This document shows, piece by piece, positions 25,321 to 34,440 of a DNA stretch of 64,000 nucleotides (positions are counted from its first letter, which is position 1; each line of letters begins with the position of its first letter). A program made the position numbers and the translations under genes. The notes under the pieces were generated by a model. That model was not told the DNA's origin and ran no database searches. It was given only the letters and a program-made list of their open reading frames with translations. Source of the DNA: Mesostigma viride (taxonomy: Eukaryota > Streptophyta > Mesostigmatophyceae > Mesostigmatales > Mesostigmataceae); assembly GCA_009746045.1 (NCBI GenBank), contig RPFO01001726.1:1-64000 (forward strand). Direction: 5' to 3'.

Positions 25321-25470
25321 AGCAAACGTGAAAACGCTAGATGCCCAAATCTGAGATTCCACGGAACACAGAAAGTAAGAAAGCTTAGAAGCTACCAGCA
25401 AGGAATCGAACATAGGACCTAGTACTCAGGACTACACACAGATCTCGAGTGATTTATCTAGTACCAAATC
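25320..25470 (-). mobile_element. tRNA-like SINE copy (minus strand)
   Basis: The stretch at 25,324-25,420 is the reverse complement of 37,605-37,700 with a few mismatches. Its minus-strand reading contains GTTCGATTCC (25,402-25,411), a canonical pol III B box, preceded by tRNA-like sequence and followed by the shared body TTGCTGGTAGCTTCTA. The other copy lies just downstream of the LTR element. Confidence 0.6.
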
Positions 25471-25527
25471 CGAAAGGCTTGCATCACTCCCCGGACAGGA
25501 GAACTTTTGCGGATGACTGTAGGTGTA

Positions 25528-25650
25528 AGTTGGCGATGCCATGGTATCCGGAGACGTCCGTCCTATAGTCAGCAAAATTGGTGCGAGAGGTCCCCAGTTC
25601 GATTCCGGTCGGATTCATTTGCAGATCGCGTTTTCCGCGTTTTCCGCGGC
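25528..25650 (+). mobile_element. Second tRNA-like SINE head (weak)
   Basis: GTTCGATTCC at 25,597-25,606 is a perfect pol III B box. A poor A-box-like sequence, TTGGCGATGCCATGG, lies about 60 bp upstream. The T-stem and acceptor stem do not pair properly, so it is not a functional tRNA gene. The following Thr/Arg-poor, GC-rich sequence is unrelated to the other SINE copies. Confidence 0.35.
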
Positions 25651-26113
25651 CTGGCACTGAACGCAAAGGTTTTCACCTTTGCGGAGTGTCTGATCAGAAT
25701 AGGACCTTTGGCGTAATTTGGCGGCTGTGTGAGTCTTCATGGATATCATGCTCGTTGGGTGTGCGCTTGCCTCTAGGGAGGAACACAACGTCACAGCAGT
25801 GATAGCATGTACATGGGCCAGCTAGCCGCTTGTGCCCCGGTTCCTTTTGCCTGCATGTCCTCAAATTCACAAAATGCCCCGTGCGAAATTAAGTCGACGT
25901 GGAGGATGGTAGTGCCATCGGGAAGCTGGAATCACACTACTGCGCATTGAATCACTTTTTTGTATGTGTGTGGGGGATCCCCACGTTGCTACGACATGTT
26001 GTGATTAGTGGATACAAGGGAACAATTGCCGGCGACGGACAGTTCATCATCAAACTGACGTGCACGTGTATCAAAAGTGCACCGATTAGTGCACCGGTGG
26101 GTAAGATCTAGTA

Positions 26114-26464
26114 CAGTCATTGCCGCGTTAAGTTCCAAAACTTAACGTTAAGTTTTGGAGCTAAGTCAATCGCCGCCAAAATCTGGACGTCGTAACTTAA
26201 TGCGGGTAGGTAACTTTAGTGGTAGAACTAGGCTAGTAAACACTAGCAGCCCACCCCCGCCTCCTCTGACAGACTTCTATACATCAATCGACAGCTCTCG
26301 TCAAGCCCGATCCAGCTGCAGCATCGAAGTCGCCGGAAGTCCATTTTTCCGGCCAGATATTTACGGAAAGGTGGGCGCTGAGGTTAACGCCGCCAAAATC
26401 TTGGCGTCGTAACTTAACGCGGGAACGTCACCTAAAGAATCCTAACTTAACGCGGGAATGACTG
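26114..26464. mobile_element. 351 bp MITE, Tc1/mariner (Stowaway-like) type
   Basis: The ends are near-perfect inverted repeats of about 21 bp: CAGTCATTGCCGCGTTAAGT at the left, and the complement of CAGTCATTCCCGCGTTAAGT at the right (one mismatch). Both ends are flanked by the dinucleotide TA (26,112-26,113 and 26,465-26,466), the target duplication of Tc1/mariner elements, and CAGT is a typical terminus of that superfamily. A perfect 24 bp palindrome with 12 bp arms CCAAAACTTAAC lies at 26,135-26,158. Sub-terminal repeats with CGTCGTAACTTAA near 26,190 and 26,405 add further pairing. No transposase is encoded, so it is non-autonomous. Confidence 0.85.
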
Positions 26465-26620
26465 TATATCAAGGAGAAGATAGTATATGACCGTTAATGG
26501 GGAATTCAGTGCTCCGTGGTCACGAGACTAATTAATTAATTAATAATCGTTCATCTGCTTGCTAACCATTTTTAGTAAATGACATCTTTTTGCTTGAATT
26601 TTGCATTTCGTGGGGGTTGT

Positions 26621-27183
26621 TGTTACGTCGCGTAACAATTCGTTGTAGTTACGGACGTAAATTAGGTCTTTTGCCTCGGTTGTCCCTAGGTTTACGTGTA
26701 GCTCCTACCGGGACACTATTGTCCTCGTAACAGTACTGTGGTACATTGGGTGCCTTTGGGCGCCGCGCCGCGTACTTTACTAGTGGTCCTTATCCTTTGG
26801 TAGAATGTAGTGGACCAGCGTGCATCTGTATCTGTGCCGGTGCATCTGTAGGCGAGGGCCATGTCGGCCCGAGCGTGTTGGACCGTTGGTGACCATTTAT
26901 GCACGTTCTACCCCTCGTGTGTTCACTCGGCGTGTGTTAAATGAATTAACACATATAGGCTTGGGTCACGGCAGTGTAGTTGTGTTTCCTTCCTCTATTC
27001 CTGGAGTAAACGGGTTGTGTAAATGGCTTATGGCGTATTATAGCAACACTTACGTTAATGCATTGAGATCTGGATCGTCTCGTTCGTCTTTCGCTAGGGG
27101 TTTAACTAGAGGTGGCTTGACTAGTTTAGGTAGCATCAGGCCAGGTAGAGGTAGAGGTAGTGGTAGATACCCGAGGCGTAACA
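26621..27183 (+). repeat. 5' LTR of element 1
   Basis: 563 bp, beginning TGTTACG and ending CGTAACA, so it has a 7 bp terminal inverted repeat. The first 17 bases, TGTTACGTCGCGTAACA, are themselves a palindrome, so the end motif appears twice at the left edge. It aligns base for base with the 3' LTR except T at 26,791 against G at 37,033. It should contain the promoter, and an A/T-rich stretch with GTGTTAA-N5-TTAACAC (26,934-26,952) is a possible structural element. Confidence 0.97.
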
Positions 27184-27711
27184 ATGGACTCGGAGGAATT
27201 TTAGGTAGAGAACCAGACGACGATCCCCTGCAACATACGTCATTGAATCAACCCTTCCGCGTCCGGGAAAATGAAGACGACACCTACTTGACAGGTAATG
27301 GGCGGGTCGCCTGCAAGCTGGGGGGGTAGTGCTGCCCGATTCGGGACACGCCCTGCCTAGAAGATAGACCTGCTCGAAGCGGAAAATCCTTTTATAGATA
27401 GCTCCTTTTCCTCGTTTTGTTTTCTTGAGACATGTGGCCTACTGTCGTAGATAGGTGATGGTTTTGGTTCTACGTTAGAGAGACGACTAGCGTCTCGTAG
27501 ATTACACTTTTCTGCATTCTTGCCTGCGTTGTATTTAGACGACCCATCGCCAGACGCAGAATTCTTGAAACCGGATACTTACGACCACCTGGCGCTGGAA
27601 ACCTCGTCCCTGCGTGCGTCGTCAATCTGGTTCGGTTTCAGACACCCGAGATAAGTCGCCTTCTCCTCGTTCTCCTTATTTGACTACTCAAGACCTACCA
27701 GGTGCGTTAAC
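27184..27711 (+). promoter_or_regulatory. Leader of element 1 (primer-binding site region)
   Basis: The primer-binding site should start right after the LTR (ATGGACTCGGAGG). I cannot assign the tRNA by eye. The leader has no long ORF of its own, though an open frame runs from inside the LTR to 27,329. It probably carries dimerisation and packaging signals. Confidence 0.5.
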
Positions 27712-28116
27712 ATGAGCCAGCGACGTCCTTTTCCTGCTCCTTCTCATTCGACTAGTAATAATAGTTTAGCGAAGTATTACGTTGTTATTACCCCTCAATG
27801 GGCATCTATTTTCTTATCGTGGGCCGATGCTAGGAAGTTCGTTCAGTCACGTGCTTATAACGTCTCCAAATATAAGAAGTTTATGTCCTTTGAAGAAGCT
27901 CAGACCTACCTCTTAAAGCATAGTGAATCAGATTTGGGTCTCCATTCTCGTCCTTCTCCTCATGCTCGTCCTGCAGTAGATAGTCTTGTTTTTGTTACAC
28001 CACCTCCATCTCCTCCTTCGTCTCCCCCTAAACGGGCTGCATCCTCATCTAGCTTAGATACGCCTCTCACCTTAGAGTTCGGTTCCCTATCCATTACTGT
28101 TGCTAAAAAGGATTGA
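27712..28116 (+). CDS. Small retrotransposon ORF with viroplasmin/RNase H1 N-terminal-like domain
   Basis: This 134-residue ORF precedes gag. Residues about 22-68 have the pattern of the caulimovirus viroplasmin (Cauli_VI) / RNase H1 hybrid-binding fold: a YYVVITPQW strand, then ASIFLSWADARKFV, then a K-rich loop (YKKF) and FEEAQTYL. In RNase H1 this fold binds RNA-DNA hybrids. The rest is a Pro/Ser-rich tail (PPPSPPSSPPK). It starts at the first ATG of the frame, and 123 bp separate it from gag. A role in binding the RNA-DNA replication intermediate is inference. A protein of the same layout occurs at the same place in element 2 (60,167), so it is not a chance ORF. Confidence 0.7.
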   Translation: MSQRRPFPAPSHSTSNNSLAKYYVVITPQWASIFLSWADARKFVQSRAYNVSKYKKFMSFEEAQTYLLKHSESDLGLHSRPSPHARPAVDSLVFVTPPPSPPSSPPKRAASSSSLDTPLTLEFGSLSITVAKKD

Positions 28117-28239
28117 TTTAAATTGTTTCCTTCTTTTAGGACACTAAAAGCTTTTTCTTTTCTTTCCTTGCCTTAAATTAGGCCTTGTCCTTTTCCTTGT
28201 TGCTTTCAGTTAGATTCCTAATCATTTACTTAATTAAAA

Positions 28240-29676
28240 ATGGATCCAGTGGGTGGTAATATGTCGCCTATACCTACCAACACTCCTACTATGAATAATA
28301 ATAATAATAATACTAACAACAATAACAACACTCGTGGTAACCGACGGGACTCACTTGAAACGGTGCACCATCTCACTCCTCAAGGTAATCTGCGTACCTC
28401 ACCTCCTTCTCCTGTTACTGGTGGTCGCCGTCGTCCCTCACTTACCCCTCCTACCTATGAACAACGTATGTCAGATTTAGTGATGACCCTTTTACCTGTG
28501 AACCAGGCCCCTGCCCCTCCTGCAACCTTGGCTCAACCCTCCAGCAGGTCCTCACTAACTAACAATGTTGCTAGGCCTCCTTCCCACCCTGTGCCTTCCA
28601 TGCCTGCTTTTAACACGGGTCGTGCCTCTGCCCCTGTCGGCCCTTCTGGGCGCCCTAGTGCAGTTCCCTTTTACCCACCTGCTTCCTGGTCCTACCCTGA
28701 GACGGCCTATGAGGCAGCCCAGGTCCCTACCCGTGTGGCTGATTTAGAAGTTAATAGTGATTTCAGCACCATGCCTCTAGATGACAGAAATTATGATCAT
28801 TTTGCCTACTCCTCTCTTCGTGAGCAATATACTGTACCCTTCTCCTATGGGCACCAGCCTGAAACGGTGGCCCCTTCTAGACCCCTACCCAAGACTTTTC
28901 CTCTTCCTTCCTTCTATCCCGCTTATGTAGCAGTGGAAGATAGTGGCCCTATGGGAAAAACTGACTCTTCTAATCCCCCTAAGCCCCCTGCTCTTCCCCT
29001 CTTTGCTAACCTTCCCAAGCTGGATGTCAAGTCTACCCCTCAACAGTTTTTCACCTTTATTATGTTGCTTACCCAGAACACAGAGTCGTGGCAGAATCAT
29101 AATAGATGGCGTCTCTCTGATGCTGTATTAGTTCCTCACTATCTTACAACCTGCATTACTCCTGAGCTTGCTAACCTCATTCAGTGTGAGTCTTTGGCCT
29201 CTCATGCCTACCCTAACTCTGTAGCAGAATTGTTTAAGCGTTTAGAGAACCATTTAGTCCCTCCTGATTCAGATTGGCAGGATAGATTAGCCTTTGGTAC
29301 CTTGCAGCAGGGTACTAAATCATTTAAGGAGTATATGAAAGAGTTTGATGCTCAGATGGTACGAATTAGGGATTTGTCGGGTGCAGAAGTACGTGCTCGC
29401 TTCCTCCAAGGCCTCAGTAGACCTTTATTACGTGAAGTCAAGCGCCAGTTCTCTGCCTACCGTTTTACTGATCTGCCCCTCAAGCATGTGCGCCAGCATC
29501 TCTTGCGAGTAGCAGATTTCTTCACCACTCCTTCTCTCCCTACCCGTTCCCGTATTAATAATATTATCCTTACCCCTGAGGAGGAGAACTCCTATGTAGA
29601 AGAATTAGATATCTGCGTTGCTGATCTTCAGCTCTTGATGTCTCTCATATCACATGCTATCATTGTAAGGAAGTAG
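28240..29676 (+). CDS. Gag polyprotein of element 1 (capsid part)
   Basis: A 478-codon frame. Residues 1-150 are low-complexity (Asn run at 18-31, then Pro/Ser-rich). From about residue 245 a folded capsid-like region follows: LPKLDVKSTPQQFFTFIMLL, then HNRWRLSDAVLVPHYL, then FGTLQQGTKSFKEYMKEFD. The same pattern (FGKLRQGTTPYREFLSKFE) is seen in the gag of element 2. The frame stops at 29,674, just where the zinc knuckle should come. The knuckle CYHCKEVGHLKREC is encoded at 29,655-29,696 in the -1 frame. Gag assembles the cytoplasmic particle. The break is either a one-base indel between about 29,610 and 29,650 or a frameshift; no clear slippery heptamer is visible there. Confidence 0.9.
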   Translation: MDPVGGNMSPIPTNTPTMNNNNNNTNNNNNTRGNRRDSLETVHHLTPQGNLRTSPPSPVTGGRRRPSLTPPTYEQRMSDLVMTLLPVNQAPAPPATLAQPSSRSSLTNNVARPPSHPVPSMPAFNTGRASAPVGPSGRPSAVPFYPPASWSYPETAYEAAQVPTRVADLEVNSDFSTMPLDDRNYDHFAYSSLREQYTVPFSYGHQPETVAPSRPLPKTFPLPSFYPAYVAVEDSGPMGKTDSSNPPKPPALPLFANLPKLDVKSTPQQFFTFIMLLTQNTESWQNHNRWRLSDAVLVPHYLTTCITPELANLIQCESLASHAYPNSVAELFKRLENHLVPPDSDWQDRLAFGTLQQGTKSFKEYMKEFDAQMVRIRDLSGAEVRARFLQGLSRPLLREVKRQFSAYRFTDLPLKHVRQHLLRVADFFTTPSLPTRSRINNIILTPEEENSYVEELDICVADLQLLMSLISHAIIVRK

Positions 29677-29984
29677 GTCATCTTAAACGTGAGTGCCCCA
29701 AGTTCCTTTCGGGTGCTCCCCCTCATCCCGACGCTCGCCCTCCTCGTACCCCTCAGCGTGCTCCTATTCGTCCTACTTCAGGACGCATTCCCTCAGCTAC
29801 CCCTAGTAGGCTGAATGCTGTGCAGGCAGGACCCCCAGGGTTCCCCTATGATAATCAGGCTCCCGCACCCTCTTCGCTCCCTCGTGACCCTCCAGCAGTG
29901 GCTTTTTCGCCAGGGTCTTCTTCGGGGTTAGTTCCTATGGATTTGGGGGGGAGGGGGAACAGTAGGCCTGTCAGCCGGGGGTAA
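29625..29984 (+). pseudogene. Gag nucleocapsid segment in a shifted frame
   Basis: In this frame a CX2CX4HX4C zinc knuckle (CYHCKEVGHLKREC) is followed by a Pro/Arg-rich tail and VPMDLGG. The frame then meets G7-A-G5 at 29,945-29,957 and ends in TAA at 29,982. The +1 frame after the G-run stays open, with a sensible linker (SLDSTPDKNFCLPVFITS), until HADEL and TGA at 30,160. One base too many in the G7 run would explain this. Confidence 0.75.
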
Positions 29985-30158
29985 CCTGGACAGGTCCTTA
30001 GATAGTACCCCAGATAAAAATTTTTGCCTGCCTGTTTTTATAACCTCTGTAGGAGCTGAATCTTCCCTACCACTACGTGTGCGTCCTCTTATGTTCTTGA
30101 ATGGTGGTTTAACCGTTCCCCATACTGTTGTAGACCCTTTCTTGCATGCTGATGAACT

Positions 30159-32459
30159 TTGAATGTCTCTGTGTTGGTAGATAGCGGTGCGGCTAGCTCC
30201 TTTGTGAGCGAGGCCCTAGTTAGGCGTTTAGGACTAGTCCCTACCCCTCACACCAAACCTGTCACTGTTCATTATGCTGATGGTCGCACCAGTCATTCCC
30301 CGGGTACGGTGTCCCTTCCCCTGGTCATACAAGGACGTACTGTCAACCTGACGGCCACTATAGGCCCTATCACTACCGCTGATGTATTACTAGGATTAGA
30401 TTGGCACCAGGATAATAAGATTACTATTAATTATGATACCATGGTCATTTGGTTTCCAGATAGCTCTTACTGGGTACCGGAACGTCATTATAGATTGGAA
30501 AATTTATCCTTGGTAGATATTACTCCTCCTACACCTGTTGATCCTCCTGTAAGACCTATACCTGAAGTATTAATGTCCAATGATGAGTTGCGTTCTGAAT
30601 TAAAGGAATATGGATATTTATTATGTATGTTCCTTCAGTTAGAAGTACAGGAGATACCTATCACTAATAATAGTGTGGATATAGATATAAACACAGTGGA
30701 TACAATAGGAGTGGGATTTACTGAAAATGAAATAGTAAGATACATGGCTGTGATAGATTCCTCAAAAGTTTTTGAAGAAAAGACTCCTTCTTATCCTCCT
30801 CCTCGTTCTGTTTTACACCGTGTAGTTATCAAGGACGGTGCAGTTCCTACGCACTCTCCGATGTATAGAATGGGCCCTACCGAGTTAAAGGAACTAAAAC
30901 AGATTTTAGTGTCACTATTAGAAGCAGGATTGATAGAGCCTAGTAACTCTCCCTACTCAGCTGGTGTCCTGTTAGTTCCTAAGCCAAATGGCAAGTTTCG
31001 CCTAGTTACTGATTATAGGAAGTTGAATGATATTACTGTGAAGTCTAAATACCCTCTACCTCGTATTGATGATATATTTAATAAGGTTAAAGGTTCCACT
31101 TGTTTCACAGTACTGGATTGTGCGGATGGTTTTTGGCAGTTGCGGATAGCTCCTGAGGATTGCCATAAAACCGCCTTTGCTACCCCTTTTGGTCATTACC
31201 AGTTTAGAGTAGCGGCTATGGGACTCTGTAACTCGCCTGCCTCTTTTCAAATGTTAATGAATGAAGTGCTTAGACCTGTTATGGGAAATTCTCACCTTCC
31301 TCAGGTGTCCTCTGATTTAAAGGATCCTTCCTTCTCCTCTGTTTCTTTATCTGAGCATGACCGTTCTTGTGCTCAAGCTTACTTAGATGATATTCTTATT
31401 TACTCTCCTGATTTTGAAACGCACCTACGTGATTTAAAGAAAGTATTAGAAATAATGGCTGAAAATTCTTTGTGGGCGCGCCGTGCTAAAGTTCGTTCGG
31501 GTAGGAGTGTCCCATTTTTAGGGCACGTTCTGTCAGATGCCGGGGTCGCTACCGACCCGGATAAAACTAAGTCAATTCAGGAATGGCCTACTCCTACCGA
31601 CGTTAAAGGTGTACGTAGTTTTCTAGGAATTGCTTCTTACTATAGGCGTTTTATCCCGCGTTTCGCAACTATAGCAGCCCCTATTAATCATTTATTAAAG
31701 AAGGATATCCCCTTTGTTTGGAGTAGTGAATGTCAGTCGGCTTTTCAGTGTCTAAAATCCCTACTCCTTTCCCCTCCTGTACTCATCCTACCGGATACTA
31801 CTAAACCCTTTGTTGTAGCTACAGATGCTAGTAAGGTAGCTATAGGGGGCGTCCTTCTCCAGGATCAGGGTCAGGGCTTACAGCCAATTGAGTATATCTC
31901 TAGGACAATGCTCCCTGCGGAGCGTAACTATCCCGTACACCAGCAGGAACTCTTAGCGGTGGTGTATTGTTGCCACGCGTGGCAGCACTTTCTTAAAGGT
32001 GCTCAATTTGATGTCTGCCTGAATGAACCCTGTGAGCTAGATCCTTATAGATTAGTTATCCAAACGGATCACCGTCCCCTTACCCATCTTCTCTCCCAAC
32101 CCAACCTTACCCCTCGGCAAGCGCGCTGGATGGAATTTTTAGCACAGTTTTCCCCTTTTAAACTTCAGTATGTTAAGGGTGTAGATAACATAGTACCAGA
32201 TGCACTCTCTCGTCGTGCAGATTACTCCTTTTTCGAGGACCTTGATGTTCTCAATACTACTCTAGTTCCTACTACTATGGGTGTAACCCCTTATGGTGAA
32301 CTACCTGATGATGAATCCTATGCCTACCTCTTTCATACAGCTGTTCGCATGCCTGATCTCCTTTCTCACGTAGGACTCTCTCTCCCGTGTGAGGCCCTTC
32401 CCGTGGCCTCGGTGGGGGGGAGGGGAAAAATAAAATTTCTATACCGCTTAGCCATATAG
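30159..32459 (+). CDS. Pol: aspartic protease, reverse transcriptase, RNase H (element 1)
   Basis: 766 codons; the frame opens with TTG after a TGA at 30,153, so it is entered from upstream rather than started here. Protease: VLVDSGAASSF at residues 5-15 (DSG active site). Reverse transcriptase: FRLVTDYRKLND, then VLDCADGFWQL at about residue 317, then FGHYQFRVAAMGLCNSPASF, and the catalytic box YLDD at about 408-411. RNase H: VVATDASKVAIGGVL at about 552, and TDHRPLTHLL at about 636. All key residues look intact. It converts the genomic RNA to double-stranded DNA. The frame reads into G7 at 32,414-32,420 and stops shortly after; the integrase continues in the -1 frame. Confidence 0.95.
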   Translation: MNVSVLVDSGAASSFVSEALVRRLGLVPTPHTKPVTVHYADGRTSHSPGTVSLPLVIQGRTVNLTATIGPITTADVLLGLDWHQDNKITINYDTMVIWFPDSSYWVPERHYRLENLSLVDITPPTPVDPPVRPIPEVLMSNDELRSELKEYGYLLCMFLQLEVQEIPITNNSVDIDINTVDTIGVGFTENEIVRYMAVIDSSKVFEEKTPSYPPPRSVLHRVVIKDGAVPTHSPMYRMGPTELKELKQILVSLLEAGLIEPSNSPYSAGVLLVPKPNGKFRLVTDYRKLNDITVKSKYPLPRIDDIFNKVKGSTCFTVLDCADGFWQLRIAPEDCHKTAFATPFGHYQFRVAAMGLCNSPASFQMLMNEVLRPVMGNSHLPQVSSDLKDPSFSSVSLSEHDRSCAQAYLDDILIYSPDFETHLRDLKKVLEIMAENSLWARRAKVRSGRSVPFLGHVLSDAGVATDPDKTKSIQEWPTPTDVKGVRSFLGIASYYRRFIPRFATIAAPINHLLKKDIPFVWSSECQSAFQCLKSLLLSPPVLILPDTTKPFVVATDASKVAIGGVLLQDQGQGLQPIEYISRTMLPAERNYPVHQQELLAVVYCCHAWQHFLKGAQFDVCLNEPCELDPYRLVIQTDHRPLTHLLSQPNLTPRQARWMEFLAQFSPFKLQYVKGVDNIVPDALSRRADYSFFEDLDVLNTTLVPTTMGVTPYGELPDDESYAYLFHTAVRMPDLLSHVGLSLPCEALPVASVGGRGKIKFLYRLAI

Positions 32460-33418
32460 CGACTAGGTCAGGAAAGTCTTATGAAAACATAGTCCCTCTA
32501 GGACCTCCCCTTCTCTTTGGCAAGGCGGTAGGAGATCTCTTTAAACCTGTTCTGGATACCTCTGTAGCGATGCCTACCTCTGATCTTGAACGTCTTATTA
32601 GTAGATTTACGGCCACTGAGCCGGAAGCATTAGCTGCCATTGCTGCACATCCCCAACAATTAGGCAAGCACCCTTGTAAATTTGTAGGTGGGTTTTTATA
32701 TGTGCAGATAGCAGATTCTCCCCCTCAATGGCGCCTGTATGTCCCTCCTATCTGTCGCTCCTCCTTGCTCTTTGAGTTGCATGACTTAGCTGCTCATCAG
32801 GGTGGTAAACGGGTACGGGACCTAGTAGCCCGCTCTTATTACTGGCCTTCCCTTTATAAGGATGTAGATGAGTATGTTAGAACTTGTCAATCTTGCCAGG
32901 AGATGAAACCCAATAACGTAGGACAGATAGCAGAACCTAGGACCTTGCCTGACCCCATCATGCCGTGGGATTCTATCATGATGGATTTTGTAGGACCTTT
33001 TAGAAAGAATGATAGGGGCAATGCCCAGATCCTTGTGTTCATAGATCGTTTTACTCGTATGTGCCATCTCGTGCCGTGTCCTTTAGAACTCACAGCACGT
33101 GATTGCGCACGCCTATACCTCAATAATGTATACAGATATCATGGTTTGAGTAGGCAGTTTATTAGTGATAAGGATAAGTTATTTACCTCAGATTTTTGGC
33201 AGCAGTTTTTCGCTGCCATCGGTACCAAGGTTACCTACGGTACTGCCTACCACTCCTCCTCCTCTCATTTAGTAGAGCGTCTTAATAGGGTAGTGGAAGA
33301 AGCGCTTAGGCACTATGTTAATGGCTCGGGAAGTGATTGGGAGGATTATTTATGTTTGGTAGAGTTCTCCCTCAACAATTGTCCCCAGCTGCGCATGGAT
33401 ATACGCCCTTCTTCCTAG
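32424..33418 (+). CDS. Integrase, N-terminal and catalytic part (element 1)
   Basis: This frame opens right after the G-run at 32,414-32,420; the first ATG is at 32,570 but the reading almost certainly continues from pol. The zinc-binding HHCC domain is ELHDLAAHQGG ... RTCQSCQ (about 32,775-32,905). Catalytic residues: Asp in IMMDFVGPF, Asp in QFISDKDKLF, and Glu in SHLVERLNRVVEE. Integrase cuts host DNA and joins the LTR ends. The frame ends early at 33,416; the remainder (from NNCPQ) continues in the -1 frame from 33,337, which points to a one-base loss near the C4 run at 33,382. Confidence 0.92.
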
Positions 33419-34095
33419 ATACTGGTAGACAGCCTCTTACCCCTACCTCTCTCTTAGCTAGTCCTCTACGGGACAAGGATGATGTGTCCCGAGATACTGT
33501 AGAAGGTGTACAGTCCTTACTAGATAGAATGAAAACTGCTCATGACCACGCGATCTCAGGGTACCAAAAAGCTCAGTCTAAGTACCTTGCTAGGTTGCGT
33601 GCCTCCTTAGATAGAAGAGCACCTGAGATAGAAATAGGAGATCTAGTATTAGTAGAAGGCCCCCGTGTTGGCCGTTTTGCTCATAAGTTTGAAGCAGAAC
33701 TTAAGGTCAAACTTAGGCCCGCCTTCTTAGGACCCTTCCATGTGTTGTCTAGAGTAGGAAATTTCTTATATAAAGTCGATATCCCTACCTCTTGGCAGAC
33801 ACATTCAAACACCTTCCATAGAAGCCAGCTGAAACTGTACCACCCTAGTACGTTCGCTGGTAGAGAGCTAGCGCCTGCCCCTTTAGAGCATAACCCTGAC
33901 ACTGGGGAAGTAGAAGACGAAGTAGAAAGCATCGTGGCCCATAGAGATATCAAAAAGGGCCGCGGTACCCAGCGTCAGTATAAAGTGAAGTGGATGTATG
34001 CTCGTAGTGAAGTAGATAAGGTCTGGTATACGGAGAGTGAGCTAGATGGGTGTAGTCGCCTGCTGCAGGAATATAAAACCCTGCACAAGCTCTAG
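33337..34095 (+). CDS. Integrase C-terminal part with chromodomain (element 1)
   Basis: 252 codons overlapping the previous frame. It starts in sequence equivalent to the end of the catalytic core (AAHGYTPFFLDTGRQPLTP). A GPY/F-type module follows (VKLRPAFLGPFHVLSRVGNF ... FHRSQLKLYHP). The carboxy end has a chromodomain-like segment, VESIVAHRDIKKG ... YKVKWMYARSEVDKVWYTE. Chromodomains in such integrases are known to steer integration to marked chromatin. The stop at 34,093 is the natural end of pol. Confidence 0.92.
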   Translation: MGGLFMFGRVLPQQLSPAAHGYTPFFLDTGRQPLTPTSLLASPLRDKDDVSRDTVEGVQSLLDRMKTAHDHAISGYQKAQSKYLARLRASLDRRAPEIEIGDLVLVEGPRVGRFAHKFEAELKVKLRPAFLGPFHVLSRVGNFLYKVDIPTSWQTHSNTFHRSQLKLYHPSTFAGRELAPAPLEHNPDTGEVEDEVESIVAHRDIKKGRGTQRQYKVKWMYARSEVDKVWYTESELDGCSRLLQEYKTLHKL

Positions 34096-34171
34096 TTGTA
34101 GACCTTCTCCTCTCTTATGTTATGTCTGCTGTCGACGGGTGGTTGGTTGTCCCCTCCCCTCCGCAGCCGTC

Positions 34172-34440
34172 ATGTCAGAGCCTACCCCTCCGGCTGAGAG
34201 CCCGCTGCCGTCCCCGCCCCTACCGGACCCTGAGCTGTACTTCGAGGCCCTTCCGGGCCGCTGGGTGTCACGGTCCAGTTTCCGGGTGGCATCGTGCAGC
34301 CGGCCCTCCAGGCCCAACATGCGGTTTAGTCAGGGCTGCTCTCTTCGGGGTCACGTGGTACGGTCCCTCCCCTGCTGAACCGCACCAGCTTGTTTTGCAC
34401 GGGTTCGACGATGCCGGGCACTGTTTGTTAGATGTGGCTC
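34172..34440 (+). pseudogene. Possible broken 5' part of the extra ORF
   Basis: Starting at ATG 34,172 a Pro-rich frame (MSEPTPPAESPLPSPPLPDP) runs to 34,378. A neighbouring frame then reads HQLVLHGFDDAGHCLLDVAP to 34,466. Together they look like the missing start of the downstream 686-codon ORF, split by one-base shifts. Splicing could give the same picture. Confidence 0.4.

Noticed and set aside
25528-25610. tRNA gene
   Set aside because: B box is perfect, but T-stem and acceptor stem do not pair; kept only as a weak SINE-like feature.
26820-27329. 169-residue frame running from the 5' LTR into the leader
   Set aside because: Its Arg/Gly-rich part is LTR sequence. The corresponding frame from the 3' LTR ends differently, and there is no domain. 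A short regulatory upstream ORF cannot be excluded.
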